Shown here: positions 45,418 through 53,743 of the stretch, one piece after another
Layout: the number at the start of each line of letters is the position of its first letter
How positions within the stretch are numbered: position 1 is the first letter of the stretch
Assembly: GCA_046545815.1 (NCBI GenBank)
Contig: JBKGZA010000001.1
Coordinates: 1 to 64,000 of the forward strand
From: JAGXLC01 sp046545815
GTDB lineage: Bacteria > Bacteroidota > Bacteroidia > Bacteroidales > UBA12077
Direction of reading: 5' to 3'
DNA length: 64,000 bases
Notes under the pieces: model-generated
Seen by the model: only the letters and a program-made list of their open reading frames with translations
Database searches by the model: none
What the model was told of the DNA's origin: nothing
Program-made: the position numbers and the translations under genes

Positions 45418-47130
45418 TCAAATGGCCGGTATGGAACTGAGTAATTTACGGGTATATGCATCATCAGGGGAATCAAAGACACGGCTTGATTCCCCTATTT
45501 CTATAATCCTTCCGTCTTTCATCACAGCCACCCGATCCGACATAAAACGGACCACGGAAAAATCATGGGTGATGAACACATAGGTCAGGTTATAGTTCTT
45601 TTTCAAATCCTGAAGCAAATTCAATACCTCAGCCTGAATCGAGACATCCAGTGCGGAAACGGCTTCATCACATATAATAAACTCAGGATTTAATGCCAGT
45701 ACCCTGGCAATGGCCACCCTTTGCCGCTGGCCTCCGGACAATTCGTGGGGATAACGGTTATAAAAATCAGCGCCCAGCCTAACATCGTCAAGCAGATTAA
45801 GCGTCCGATCCTTTCTCTCCCGGCGATTCGCATAGTATCCATAATACTGAAGGGGTTCGGAGATCATCTTTCCTGCAGATTGCCTGGGATTAAGTGTTGA
45901 ATAAGGATCCTGGAAAATAATCTGCACCTTTTGCCTGAAAAGCCGCATATCCTGTCGTGTAAAACTGGTGAAATCCTTGTTTTTAAATACAATATTGCCT
46001 TCATCATAGGAAAGCAGCCTCATGAGAATCCTGGCCAGTGTTGATTTACCGCTACCCGACTCACCGACCAGTCCCAGCGTTTCCCTGTAAAATATATCCA
46101 GAGATACCTGATTGATCGCGGGCAAAAAATTCGTAGGCTTGCCAAAAAAATTCCTTTTCAGGGGAAAAGCTTTAGAAACATTCTGGAGGCTAAACATTTT
46201 TTGAACTTTCTGACCATGCACGTTTGGCGAAGGCAATTTGGGCTTTTTAAGTGTGAAAGGTGCATCGGAACCCGGCCGCTCAATGTCCATAAAATCTCCC
46301 AAAGTGTGTAGTCTTTCCGGTTTTCTGTCCAATGGCGGCTTACAGGCAATCAAACCTTTGGTATAAGCATTTACCGGAGCGTGAATGATCTGTTCGCGCG
46401 CGCCCTTCTCCACAATCCTGCCGTTATACATCACAGCCATCACATCAGCAACCTGGGAAACTACGGCCAGATCATGGGAAATAAAGATCAGGCTCATACC
46501 GTATCGTTGCTTTAAACCCTTCAGCAAATTAAGTATGGACTTCTGTATGGTCACATCCAGTGCAGTAGTAGGCTCATCGGCTATAAGGAGATCGGGATCA
46601 CAGGATATGGCCATGGCGATCATTACCCTTTGCCGCTGCCCCCCGGAAAGCTCATGGGGATAACTTTCGAAAATCCTTCCGGGATCGGGAAGCTCTACCT
46701 CCAGAAAGAGATGCTCAGCCTTTTCCCGGGCCTCTTCCCTGGAATATCGTAAATGTTTGATCATGATTTCTGATACCTGGTTTCCACAGGTATAAACCGG
46801 GTTTAATGATGTCATGGGCTCCTGGAATATCATAGAAATGCGGTTGCCCCTGATATTCCGTACCAGTTTAGGATCGGCCCGTAAAATATCCACCCAATGA
46901 TCTTTTTCCAGCCGAAAGTTTACCGATCCACTAAAAACTTTGGCTGAAGAAGACAATAAATTCATAACGGAAAGGGCGGTCACCGATTTGCCGGATCCTG
47001 ACTCCCCCACAATACCTATGGTTTTTCCCAGCTCAATGTCCAGATTCACCTCACTGACGGCATAAAAGTCACCCTCATTGGAGGGAAAGCCGATGGTTAG
47101 GTCTTTTATGGATAAAAGGAAATCGTTCAT
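45418..47130 (-). CDS. Fused double ABC ATPase, dipeptide/microcin C-type (YejF-like)
   Basis: A 570-residue protein with two complete nucleotide-binding domains. Each has a Walker A (GESGSGKSVTAL about 41-52; GESGSGKSTLA about 350), a signature LSGGQRQRV, and Walker B (LLIADEPTTALD; FIICDEAVSALD). It matches the OppD-OppF fusion form, energising uptake of peptides or similar compounds. No permease or binding protein gene is adjacent, so its partners are elsewhere. It overlaps radA by four bases and is the last gene of the pan-radA run. Confidence 0.9.
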   Translation of the reverse strand: MNDFLLSIKDLTIGFPSNEGDFYAVSEVNLDIELGKTIGIVGESGSGKSVTALSVMNLLSSSAKVFSGSVNFRLEKDHWVDILRADPKLVRNIRGNRISMIFQEPMTSLNPVYTCGNQVSEIMIKHLRYSREEAREKAEHLFLEVELPDPGRIFESYPHELSGGQRQRVMIAMAISCDPDLLIADEPTTALDVTIQKSILNLLKGLKQRYGMSLIFISHDLAVVSQVADVMAVMYNGRIVEKGAREQIIHAPVNAYTKGLIACKPPLDRKPERLHTLGDFMDIERPGSDAPFTLKKPKLPSPNVHGQKVQKMFSLQNVSKAFPLKRNFFGKPTNFLPAINQVSLDIFYRETLGLVGESGSGKSTLARILMRLLSYDEGNIVFKNKDFTSFTRQDMRLFRQKVQIIFQDPYSTLNPRQSAGKMISEPLQYYGYYANRRERKDRTLNLLDDVRLGADFYNRYPHELSGGQRQRVAIARVLALNPEFIICDEAVSALDVSIQAEVLNLLQDLKKNYNLTYVFITHDFSVVRFMSDRVAVMKDGRIIEIGESSRVFDSPDDAYTRKLLSSIPAI

Positions 47131-48485
47131 GAAGAACCCCCAAATAGTTTAGAAAACAACTGTCCTACCGTATTGACGTATTCAAGACCAATTCTGGTCC
47201 TATCCGACTGTATGGAATTATACCCGGACAGGAACATCCTTTGATACCCGAGCTTTTCCGCCTCCTGCACCCGCTTTTCAATTTGCGTCACTGCACGTAT
47301 TTCTCCGGACAACCCTACCTCTCCAGCAAAGCAGGTTTTCATATCCACAGGCTTGTCCATAAATGAGGAAAGAATAGAAGAAACAATCGCCAGGTCAATG
47401 GCAGGGTCCTCCACCTTAATGCCCCCGGCCAGGTTCAGAAAAACATCTTTATTGAATAAATTCAGGCTGGCCCTTTTCTCAAGAACAGCCAACAGCATGG
47501 ACAAGCGCCTGGTGTCAAAACCCGTGCTAGTGCGTTGGGGTGTACCATATGAGGCTGGGCTTACCAACGACTGGATCTCCACCAGAAAAGGCCTGATTCC
47601 ATTTATAGTGGAGGCAATGGCAATGCCGCTCAAATCACTGTGAAACTGGTTTACCAAATGTTTGGAGGGATTAAGCACCTCCTCCAAACCCAACTGGCTC
47701 ATTTCAAATATCCCGAGCTCACTGGTGGAACCGAATCGATTCTTTAAAGCCCTTAAAACCCTATATACATAATTGTGGTCGCCTTCAAACTGAAGCACCA
47801 CATCTACGATATGTTCCAGAACTTTAGGACCTGCTATGCTGCCCTCTTTGTTAATGTGCCCGATGGTCAGAACCGGGATGGAAGTGGACTTGGCAAAATA
47901 CAGCAAGCGGGTAGCCGAGTGCCTTACCTGGGAAACGCTACCAGGAGCAGAATCAAAATTTTCAGAGAAGAGTGTCTGTATGGAATCCACAATCAACAGA
48001 TCGGGTGAAAACTTTCTGGTTTGTTCAATCACCCGCTCCAAGGAAGTTTCATTAAGCAAATATATCTCGTTGTCGCCTTCATTCAGACGTTCGGAACGCA
48101 ACTTAAGCTGCTTTAAACTTTCTTCTCCCGAAATGTAAAGCACTTTGATGCCTTTTAATTTGAGCGCCATCTGAAGAGCCAGGGTGGATTTTCCAATTCC
48201 CGGTTCTCCTCCGATCAAAACCAGGGAACCCGGAACCATGCCTCCGCCCAGTACCCGGTCCACTTCTGTGTATTGCATGGAGAGGCGCTTTTCATCATCA
48301 AGGGAGATGGAAGAAAGTGGCTGAATGTCGACGGATTTTTCCGAAAAGCCTGAAGATTGCCCTTCAGGTTGTATGGTTTCCTCCGCGTAAGTGTTCCATT
48401 CATTGCAATAAGGGCATCGCCCAATCCATTTAGAGGATTCGGAACCACAGTTCTGGCAAATATATATGGTTTTTTTCTTAGGCAT
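47127..48485 (-). CDS. radA: DNA repair/recombination protein RadA
   Basis: A 452-residue RecA-like helicase that extends branches during homologous recombination. Visible are the N-terminal zinc finger (C10, C13, C24, C27), Walker A GEPGIGKS (93-100), the RadA-specific KNRFG motif (248-252), and the C-terminal Lon-like domain (LAGGIKVEDPAIDLAI, VGLSGEIRAVTQIEKRVQEA). It lies 221 bases downstream of rfaE2 on the same strand and overlaps the ABC ATPase gene by four bases. Confidence 0.96.
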   Translation of the reverse strand: MPKKKTIYICQNCGSESSKWIGRCPYCNEWNTYAEETIQPEGQSSGFSEKSVDIQPLSSISLDDEKRLSMQYTEVDRVLGGGMVPGSLVLIGGEPGIGKSTLALQMALKLKGIKVLYISGEESLKQLKLRSERLNEGDNEIYLLNETSLERVIEQTRKFSPDLLIVDSIQTLFSENFDSAPGSVSQVRHSATRLLYFAKSTSIPVLTIGHINKEGSIAGPKVLEHIVDVVLQFEGDHNYVYRVLRALKNRFGSTSELGIFEMSQLGLEEVLNPSKHLVNQFHSDLSGIAIASTINGIRPFLVEIQSLVSPASYGTPQRTSTGFDTRRLSMLLAVLEKRASLNLFNKDVFLNLAGGIKVEDPAIDLAIVSSILSSFMDKPVDMKTCFAGEVGLSGEIRAVTQIEKRVQEAEKLGYQRMFLSGYNSIQSDRTRIGLEYVNTVGQLFSKLFGGSS

Positions 48486-48706
48486 GATCAGGGATATAGC
48501 TTTTCTCTCATTGGCAGAATTTCACGCTTTTAATTTACAAATTTGAGTATAAAAGTTGGCAATTGGCAACTTCTTGACGAATGAGCACAGAATGACAATC
48601 TAATTTTCCTGCCAGCTGTAGCTTTCAGAGTTTGTCAACTGCCAATTGTTTTGCTAAATCTTATCTCCTTGAATTTGATTCTGCAATATAGTAAGCTGCC
48701 CTCTTA

Positions 48707-49207
48707 TCACTTCGTGCCTGTCTTTTGAAATTTCTCAATAAGCCCACTGGTAGAATAGCCTTCCAGAAAATCAATGGTGACCACCTCACCCCCATATGCC
48801 TTAACCAAATCGGCTCCAACGATGTCTTCCACCTTATAATCTCCACCTTTAACAAGTACATCGGGTTTAACCCGGCTGATCAGGTTATAGGGCGTATCCT
48901 CATCAAAAATGCAAATCCCTCCTACCTGTTTCAGGGAAGCCAATACCAGCGCCCTGGAATATTCATCCTGCAACGGCCGTTTATCCCCCTTAATGCTCCT
49001 GACAGAGCGGTCGCTGTTCAGCCCAAGTACCATCATATCTCCCAATGATGCCGCTTTGGATAAATATTCAATGTGCCCGCGGTGCATAATGTCAAAGCAG
49101 CCGTTGGTGAATACAATCCGGTAATCTTTCAGCCTCCAGTATGTCAAAAGGGCATCGAGTTTTTCATCCGTAATGATTTTTTCTTTTATCACTTCCAAAT
49201 AATCCAT
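48707..49207 (-). CDS. rfaE2: D-glycero-beta-D-manno-heptose 1-phosphate adenylyltransferase
   Basis: A 166-residue cytidylyltransferase-fold enzyme with the H42-RGH45 nucleotide-binding motif in FTNGCFDIMHRGHIEYL. The sequence matches the stand-alone C-terminal (HldE2/RfaE2) domain, which makes ADP-heptose for lipopolysaccharide core. The first domain (kinase) is not next to it. It is three bases after the flippase-like gene. The ending (YSTSGLIEKFQ) is as in the family. Confidence 0.9.
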   Translation of the reverse strand: MDYLEVIKEKIITDEKLDALLTYWRLKDYRIVFTNGCFDIMHRGHIEYLSKAASLGDMMVLGLNSDRSVRSIKGDKRPLQDEYSRALVLASLKQVGGICIFDEDTPYNLISRVKPDVLVKGGDYKVEDIVGADLVKAYGGEVVTIDFLEGYSTSGLIEKFQKTGTK

Positions 49208-49210
49208 GTT

Positions 49211-50230
49211 TTATGATTTATTGGGTTTTAAAGCTCGCCGGTTCTCAATCATAAGCATAATAAAGGACAGGGCGCCCAGGGTTATTGCGAAAATTGACTG
49301 AGATTCATGGGATAAAGTGGCATATGTCACTGCATCTGCCCTGGAAACTTCATAAAGCGAAAGGCCGAGTGTGACTATCCAATGGAATGCCCCGATGCCA
49401 CCCTGCACGGGAGCAGACATACCCAGACCTCCAATGACAAGCAGGAACATTCCATCCAGAGGGCTTAAATGAGAGGTAGATGGCAGGGCAAACAAAAGCA
49501 CATAAGTCATTAAGAAATACATCAGCCAAATGAGCAGGGTATGAAAGATAAAAGTCCACCGGTCCTTCATCCTGAAGATGGTTTTCAGCCCTAAAATTAC
49601 GCCCCGAACCAATTCCTTTATCTTTCCGATGACAGGGCTTTTAGAATATTTACGATTCAAAAACCAGACCAGGAAAATCAATGCAGCCACTGAAGCACCG
49701 AATATTACACCCTTAAGCAAGGAAAACTGAAAGAAACTGTCAATCCTGCTCAGGAAAGGCTCAAAAATGTTATTCCTGAAAAAAGCCCCGAAAAATCCTA
49801 TTTTGGAAAAGAAAACAACAATCAATATAACAAACAGCACAACAAGATCGATGGCCCGTTCTATGATTACTGTACCCAAAAGGGAATCGAGGGGTATCTT
49901 GTCGGAGCGCCGGAGTGTTCCGCAACGGCTGATCTCTCCGATGCGCGGAAATGCAAAATTGGCGGTATATCCAATCATTAATGCATAAAATACATGTTTT
50001 AACGGTGGATCGAAATTCAGGGGTCTGATAAGCAGCTTCCAGCGGTAAGCCCGGCTGACATAACCCACCAGGGCAAAAAGCAGGGCAAAAGCCACCCATT
50101 TAAAATCAGCCATTCGAAAACTAGAAAGCAGCTCCTCAACACTTACCCCACGAAAAGCAAAATAGAGCAGTATAAGCCCTATCGCAAGAAATATCGTGAA
50201 TCGTATTATTCTTAAAACCGATCTTCTCAA
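49211..50230 (-). CDS. Lysylphosphatidylglycerol synthase TM-region/UPF0104 membrane protein
   Basis: A 339-residue protein with about eight hydrophobic segments. It corresponds to the membrane (flippase-like) part of MprF, with family signs ALVGYVSRAYRWKLLI (about 55-70), FPRIGEISRCGTLRRS (about 94-109) and GGLGMSAPVQGGIGAFHWIV (about 268-287). The catalytic synthase domain is absent, so it may move a lipid across the membrane instead of aminoacylating it. It lies 5 bases after panD and 3 before rfaE2. Confidence 0.85.
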   Translation of the reverse strand: MRRSVLRIIRFTIFLAIGLILLYFAFRGVSVEELLSSFRMADFKWVAFALLFALVGYVSRAYRWKLLIRPLNFDPPLKHVFYALMIGYTANFAFPRIGEISRCGTLRRSDKIPLDSLLGTVIIERAIDLVVLFVILIVVFFSKIGFFGAFFRNNIFEPFLSRIDSFFQFSLLKGVIFGASVAALIFLVWFLNRKYSKSPVIGKIKELVRGVILGLKTIFRMKDRWTFIFHTLLIWLMYFLMTYVLLFALPSTSHLSPLDGMFLLVIGGLGMSAPVQGGIGAFHWIVTLGLSLYEVSRADAVTYATLSHESQSIFAITLGALSFIMLMIENRRALKPNKS

Positions 50231-50235
50231 AAAAT

Positions 50236-50586
50236 CTATACCAGTTTATTGGTTGCAGTATCAGGAAATATCAGTATGGGTTGATGGTCACGGGCTTCCT
50301 CAAAATCCATGGAAGCGTAAGAAATGATAATAATTACATCTCCGACAACCACTTTGCGGGCAGCAGGTCCGTTCATGCAAATCTCCCCCGACCCGCGTTC
50401 ACCTTTGATCACATATGTTACAAGACGTTCACCGTTACTGATATTGAGCACCTGAACCTTCTCATTTTCTATAATGTCAGCGGCATCCATCAAATCCTCA
50501 TCAATGGTAATGCTCCCACTATACTGAAGGTTGGCGTCAGTAACAGTCACCTTATGTATTTTGGACTTCAATACTTCTATATTCAT
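50236..50586 (-). CDS. panD: Aspartate 1-decarboxylase
   Basis: A 116-residue pyruvoyl enzyme converting aspartate to beta-alanine for pantothenate. The self-cleavage site is G24-S25 in LQYSGSITID, and the body (ISNGERLVTYVIKGERGSG, ICMNGPAARKVVVGD) matches PanD. Length is normal. It follows panC by 25 bases. Confidence 0.97.
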   Translation of the reverse strand: MNIEVLKSKIHKVTVTDANLQYSGSITIDEDLMDAADIIENEKVQVLNISNGERLVTYVIKGERGSGEICMNGPAARKVVVGDVIIIISYASMDFEEARDHQPILIFPDTATNKLV

Positions 50587-50611
50587 AGCTGACCGATTAT
50601 CCGATGCAAAG

Positions 50612-51457
50612 TTAAAAATAATAATGGAGATTATCTATCAGACGCACACTTCCTACCCTGGCTGCTATACAGGCCCGCCTGTAATAAGTATCATCCCAGT
50701 TTTTAATGGGCTGTAGCGTCTTTTCATCCACTATTTCAAAATATTCAACGTCAATATAGCGATCATTGTTTAATTCCCCGGTTATCCTTTCTTTCAAATC
50801 CTCTACCGGATATTCCCCGGCAAGATCACGGCCTTTGAACAAGGCTCCGGAAATCTTGGATGCATGCCTGCGCTGTTCTTTGGTCAGGCGCTCGTTTCTG
50901 GAGCTCTTGGCAAGCCCGTCAGGTTCACGAACGATCGGACAGGAGATAATTTCTATGTCCATGCCGAGCTGTGCAGTCAAATTCCGGATAATGACCAACT
51001 GCTGAAAATCCTTTTCTCCGAAATAAGCACGGTGGGGTCTGACAATGTCAAACAACCTGCTTACAATCTGAGCCACTCCATTGAAATGGCCGGGACGGTG
51101 TTTCCCTTCCATTACCTTATCCAGCTGACCAAAATCAAACTCCCGGTTATCGGGTTCGGGATACATTTCTTTCTCCGTTGGTGTGAAAATTATATCGACT
51201 CCGGCTTCTCCGAGCTTGTTGATGTCTCCCTCCAGATCACGGGGATATTTTTCAAAATCATCCCGCTGGTTGAACTGGGTGGGATTGACAAAAATACTCA
51301 CTACGGTGATGTCATTATCTTGTGTGCAGGAATCAACCAATGCAATATGCCCCTGGTGCAATGCGCCCATCGTAGGGACAAAGCCTATGCCGTATCCCTG
51401 TTGCCTCAGCTCTGATAACTTATTCTGTATATCCCGTACCGTTTCGAAAACCTCCAT
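50612..51457 (-). CDS. panC: Pantothenate synthetase
   Basis: A 281-residue ATP-dependent ligase joining pantoate and beta-alanine. Motifs: FVPTMGALHQGHIALVD with the HxGH site, VSIFVNPTQFN, YFGEKDFQQL and the SSRNERLT segment. The frame is open to 51523, but a promoter match (51492-51499) lies inside that extension, so I take 51457 (MEVFETV; 51463 also possible). First gene of panC-panD-flippase-like-rfaE2-radA-ABC. Confidence 0.96.
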   Translation of the reverse strand: MEVFETVRDIQNKLSELRQQGYGIGFVPTMGALHQGHIALVDSCTQDNDITVVSIFVNPTQFNQRDDFEKYPRDLEGDINKLGEAGVDIIFTPTEKEMYPEPDNREFDFGQLDKVMEGKHRPGHFNGVAQIVSRLFDIVRPHRAYFGEKDFQQLVIIRNLTAQLGMDIEIISCPIVREPDGLAKSSRNERLTKEQRRHASKISGALFKGRDLAGEYPVEDLKERITGELNNDRYIDVEYFEIVDEKTLQPIKNWDDTYYRRACIAARVGSVRLIDNLHYYF

Positions 51458-51491
51458 ACACATGATATTACACATCTGTGAAACGAAAGCA

Positions 51492-51523
51492 CAAATATAT
51501 ATATTATTATAATACCGGCGCAA
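51492..51523 (-). promoter_or_regulatory. Putative promoter of the panC operon
   Basis: On the minus strand TTG (51523-51521) and TATATTTG (51499-51492) are 21 bases apart. The panC start follows about 35 bases downstream. Confidence 0.5.
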
Positions 51524-51605
51524 TCAAAATGGGTTTGTTCATATGATGAATCCGGTTGGAATCCCTTATTTTTCCAAAAAGTTTTTCCATAAACAATAAA
51601 AATAT

Positions 51606-51613
51606 TAATTTTG
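51606..51613 (+). promoter_or_regulatory. Putative -7 box of tRNA-Ala
   Basis: TAATTTTG matches TAnnTTTG, 20 bases before the tRNA. At the expected -33 position there is only a T run (51582-51586). Confidence 0.5.
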
Positions 51614-51633
51614 CACTTGCAAAAAGAAAAAGG

Positions 51634-51707
51634 GGGGACTTAGCTCAGTTGGCTAGAGCGCCACGCTGGCAGCGTGGAGGTCATGGGTTCGAGCCCCATA
51701 GTCTCCA
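51634..51707 (+). tRNA. tRNA-Ala (anticodon GGC)
   Basis: The 74-base cloverleaf has acceptor arms GGGGACT/AGTCTCC with the third pair G-U, the identity mark of tRNA-Ala. The anticodon stem CCACG/CGTGG encloses CTGGCAG, anticodon GGC; the T arm is TGGG-TTCGAGC-CCCA. CCA is not encoded. Confidence 0.97.
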
Positions 51708-51709
51708 CA

Positions 51710-51748
51710 AAAACCCATTGTAGGCTACTCATGCAATGGGTTTTTTTA
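51710..51748 (+). terminator. Intrinsic terminator of tRNA-Ala
   Basis: AAACCCATTG (51711-51720) and CAATGGGTTT (51734-51743) form a ten-base stem with a 13-base loop, followed by a run of T. Confidence 0.85.
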
Positions 51749-52268
51749 TTGCTTCCGTAGCCAACCTGCCGTTTAGGCGGGACATACGATTTATATGCCC
51801 CATCTTTTTGCCCGGCAACAGAGAAGGCCTTTTTCCATACACAGGATATATGGTTCCCGTCCGGTAAGGGCATTTTCTGTTGGCAGAGGTGCTCTGGACT
51901 GACAAGTATGCATGTTTTCTCAGGAAAATGGACATACCTGCCGGGAAGTGAGTATATTTTCCATGGAAAATGGTCATACCTGATGACAGGTATCTATGTT
52001 TTCAACAAAAAAAATATCTCCCTCTTCGACAGATGCCTCATTCTACTTCAAGATATAGCCATGCCGGCCGGCACAAACCCTTACTTTTCATTGAAAATGG
52101 ATGAATCAACCGATAAGCATGACATGCATACGGATCAAAATGCCATTGTCATGTAAAAGAGGTTCTTATCACAAGAAAGGGATAAAAAGTTGTTCGGGTG
52201 ACAATGCAAAGGAAATATAAGTTATTAACATTTTATCAACAATCATTTTTTTGGTTGATGCAAAGAAA
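51749..52268. other. Non-coding accessory region after tRNA-Ala
   Basis: No recognisable gene. The region holds a small hairpin (CCTGCC-GTTTA-GGCGGG near 51765-51781) and the degenerate tandem repeat described separately. An open frame at 51908-52156 (82 codons, plus) and one at 51729-51977 (minus) exist, but both are mostly repeat translation. It may be a remnant of inserted DNA next to a tRNA; I see no attachment-site duplication of the tRNA 3' end. Confidence 0.45.
51907..52010. repeat. Degenerate tandem repeat, about 42-45 bp units with dyad symmetry
   Basis: Two clear units begin at 51907 and 51952 and share the pattern GTAT...TTTTC..GGAAAATGG(A/T)CATACCTG; a third, partial unit starts near 51989 (GTATCTATGTTTTCAAC). 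Each unit is an imperfect inverted repeat. On the plus strand the three units read (H/Y)(V/I)F(S/H)GKW(T/S)YL, so the frame at 51908 would encode three 14-15-residue repeats. Confidence 0.65.
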
Positions 52269-52276
52269 TAATTTTG
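52269..52276 (+). promoter_or_regulatory. Putative -7 box before the small frame at 52321
   Basis: TAATTTTG matches TAnnTTTG. A TTTG at 52250-52253 is 15 bases upstream, shorter than usual, so the -33 part is doubtful. Confidence 0.45.
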
Positions 52277-52320
52277 TATATTTAGTGCGAATTAAATTTT
52301 AACCTTTAACACATACCATT

Positions 52321-52398
52321 ATGTCTTCATTTTTAAATCCTGCCAGCGATAAATCACGCCTGGGCATGCTTATGGCTGCAGTAATAGCAGATGCGTAA
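52321..52398 (+). CDS. Possible 25-residue small protein or leader peptide
   Basis: An ATG frame encodes 25 residues beginning MSSFLNPASDKSRL and ending MAAVIADA, then TAA. It lies 45 bases after a -7 promoter match and is followed by an 80-base tract and a strong terminator (52477-52510), giving the look of a self-contained small transcript. There is no clear ribosome site, but this phylum often lacks one. It could equally be a leader peptide for the lipoprotein gene at 52575, or the transcript could be a non-coding RNA. I do not recognise the peptide. Confidence 0.35.
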   Translation: MSSFLNPASDKSRLGMLMAAVIADA

Positions 52399-52476
52399 GA
52401 CGAGATTCCGGAGACGGATACAGAATAATTGTTCAGCAAGTGGTTTCTTCAGGCTCATCAAGCCACTCTCCTGATC

Positions 52477-52510
52477 AGGCCGGGGTAACAGCGCGACCCC
52501 GGCCTTTTCT
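52477..52510 (+). terminator. Strong intrinsic terminator before the lipoprotein gene
   Basis: AGGCCGGGGT (52477-52486) and ACCCCGGCCT (52496-52505) form a perfect ten-base GC-rich stem with a nine-base loop, followed by TTTCT. Upstream, AGTGGTTT/AAGCCACT forms a second, weaker stem. Confidence 0.85.
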
Positions 52511-52574
52511 ATTAAACAAAACCCTGGCAACCAGTTGCACAAAAAATACATCTATAGAATAAAAGCACTAAAAA

Positions 52575-53474
52575 ATGAGAACATATTTTACAGGTTTGAT
52601 CCTGTTAACCCTCTTCACCGCAGGCTGTGAAAACGGCGGCAACCAAATCCGTCCGTCCGAGGTCGGGTTCATTATGAAAATGAACAACCAAACCGTCATC
52701 AACTTTAGCGATATTGACTATTACGACTTCTCCACACACATGATCTATCTGAAGCATGACTTCTCTTACTTTAAGGAAGAGGAGCTCCATGACATGGATG
52801 AATTTACGGTATATGGCAATGGCGAAAAGATCTACACCGGACATACCTTCCCCGGGTATTATTCCTATATGCCGAAGGGGCCGGTAATACAATGCGATCC
52901 CCACTTCTACAGCGATTATATTGTTCCCATCGGGTTCATCAATATCATTGATACACTTGGAAACCCCACTCCCGATCCAAGAAGCGACCCGAGGATCGCG
53001 GCAGCATTGAAGCGGTTCAATCAGTACCGTGAAGGATTAAAGGGTGAGATCCGTTCGGTAACCTACATGAACCAGTACCGGGTTAAGTTTGAATTTAGCC
53101 TGACCAACGAAGATTCTTTCAGCTATTATTACCTGGATCCGGGTAAGATGGGCACCGGGCTGTTCCACTACTTCACCAATGGGCTTTATATCCGTGATGA
53201 AGCCACCCATGAATCATACACTCATAAGATGAAGGTAGAAAGCCCCGAGTCATATAAAACCTGGAAAAAAGGGTGGCTGTCGCTGATCAAAAGCGGGGAA
53301 ACCAAAATCCTCTCCATCACCTACAACCGTTTTGAGGTGGTTCCGCCGGGAATGTATACGGCCGCATTCACCTTCCCGGGACTCCATTGGGTAGATAAAG
53401 AAAAACTGAAACAGGATGAGGGAAGGATATGGCTGGGAAAGATAGCCTTCCAAAAGGAAATCATCGTTCAATAG
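52575..53474 (+). CDS. Lipoprotein of unknown function
   Basis: A 299-residue predicted lipoprotein: signal peptide with lipobox LFTAGC and acylated Cys at about residue 18. The rest is a soluble domain rich in Tyr/Phe and beta structure (NQTVINFSDIDYYDFS, EFTVYGNGEKIYTGHTFPGYYSY), which I cannot assign to a known family. It is flanked upstream by a terminator and downstream by a long hairpin, so it is probably transcribed alone, perhaps by read-through from the small frame at 52321. The start at 52575 is the only one that gives a lipoprotein signal. Confidence 0.7.
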   Translation: MRTYFTGLILLTLFTAGCENGGNQIRPSEVGFIMKMNNQTVINFSDIDYYDFSTHMIYLKHDFSYFKEEELHDMDEFTVYGNGEKIYTGHTFPGYYSYMPKGPVIQCDPHFYSDYIVPIGFINIIDTLGNPTPDPRSDPRIAAALKRFNQYREGLKGEIRSVTYMNQYRVKFEFSLTNEDSFSYYYLDPGKMGTGLFHYFTNGLYIRDEATHESYTHKMKVESPESYKTWKKGWLSLIKSGETKILSITYNRFEVVPPGMYTAAFTFPGLHWVDKEKLKQDEGRIWLGKIAFQKEIIVQ

Positions 53475-53519
53475 GATTGATTCTAACCCGAATTATTCAC
53501 AAATAATTCTGACGCTATT

Positions 53520-53569
53520 GAAAAACCTGGCTTTTTGCTTCAATAAATTTCGCAAAAACCCGGTTTTTC
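53520..53569 (+). terminator. Long stem-loop after the lipoprotein gene
   Basis: The left arm GAAAAACCTGGCTTTTTGC pairs with the right arm GCAAAAACCCGGTTTTTC with one mismatch or bulge region and a loop of about 12 bases. It starts 45 bases after the stop and probably ends the transcript. Confidence 0.65.
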
Positions 53570-53696
53570 TAATGCGGGGTAACCTGGATCCTTCCCACAA
53601 TCCATCCCGCATTCATAAACTTCACTTCGTTTGTTTGAATAATCCAGGCTAAAAACAATTATTCAATTATCGAAGCAAACCGGAAATATTTTTAAT

Positions 53697-53704
53697 TATA
53701 TTTG
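53697..53704 (+). promoter_or_regulatory. Putative -7 box of the second Rrf2 gene
   Basis: TATATTTG matches TAnnTTTG, 40 bases before the ATG at 53744. It overlaps the upstream TTG at 53702, so the start must be the downstream ATG. Confidence 0.5.
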
Positions 53705-53743
53705 CGTATTGAAATACTTGAATTACCAAAATACTTTATACAC

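Noticed and set aside
51640..51873. Minus-strand frame with MGLEPMTSTLPAWRSSQLS across tRNA-Ala
   Set aside because: This is the well-known false protein produced by translating the antisense of a tRNA gene; not a real gene.
51908..52156. 82-codon plus-strand frame with GKWTYL-type repeats
   Set aside because: Its repetition follows from the DNA repeat, the second half has no family features, and the opposite strand is also open. Kept as a repeat finding, not as a gene.
51708..52574. Idea of a genomic island integrated at tRNA-Ala
   Set aside because: No integrase, no duplicate of the tRNA 3' end, and only 0.9 kb of non-core DNA before a lipoprotein gene; at most a remnant.
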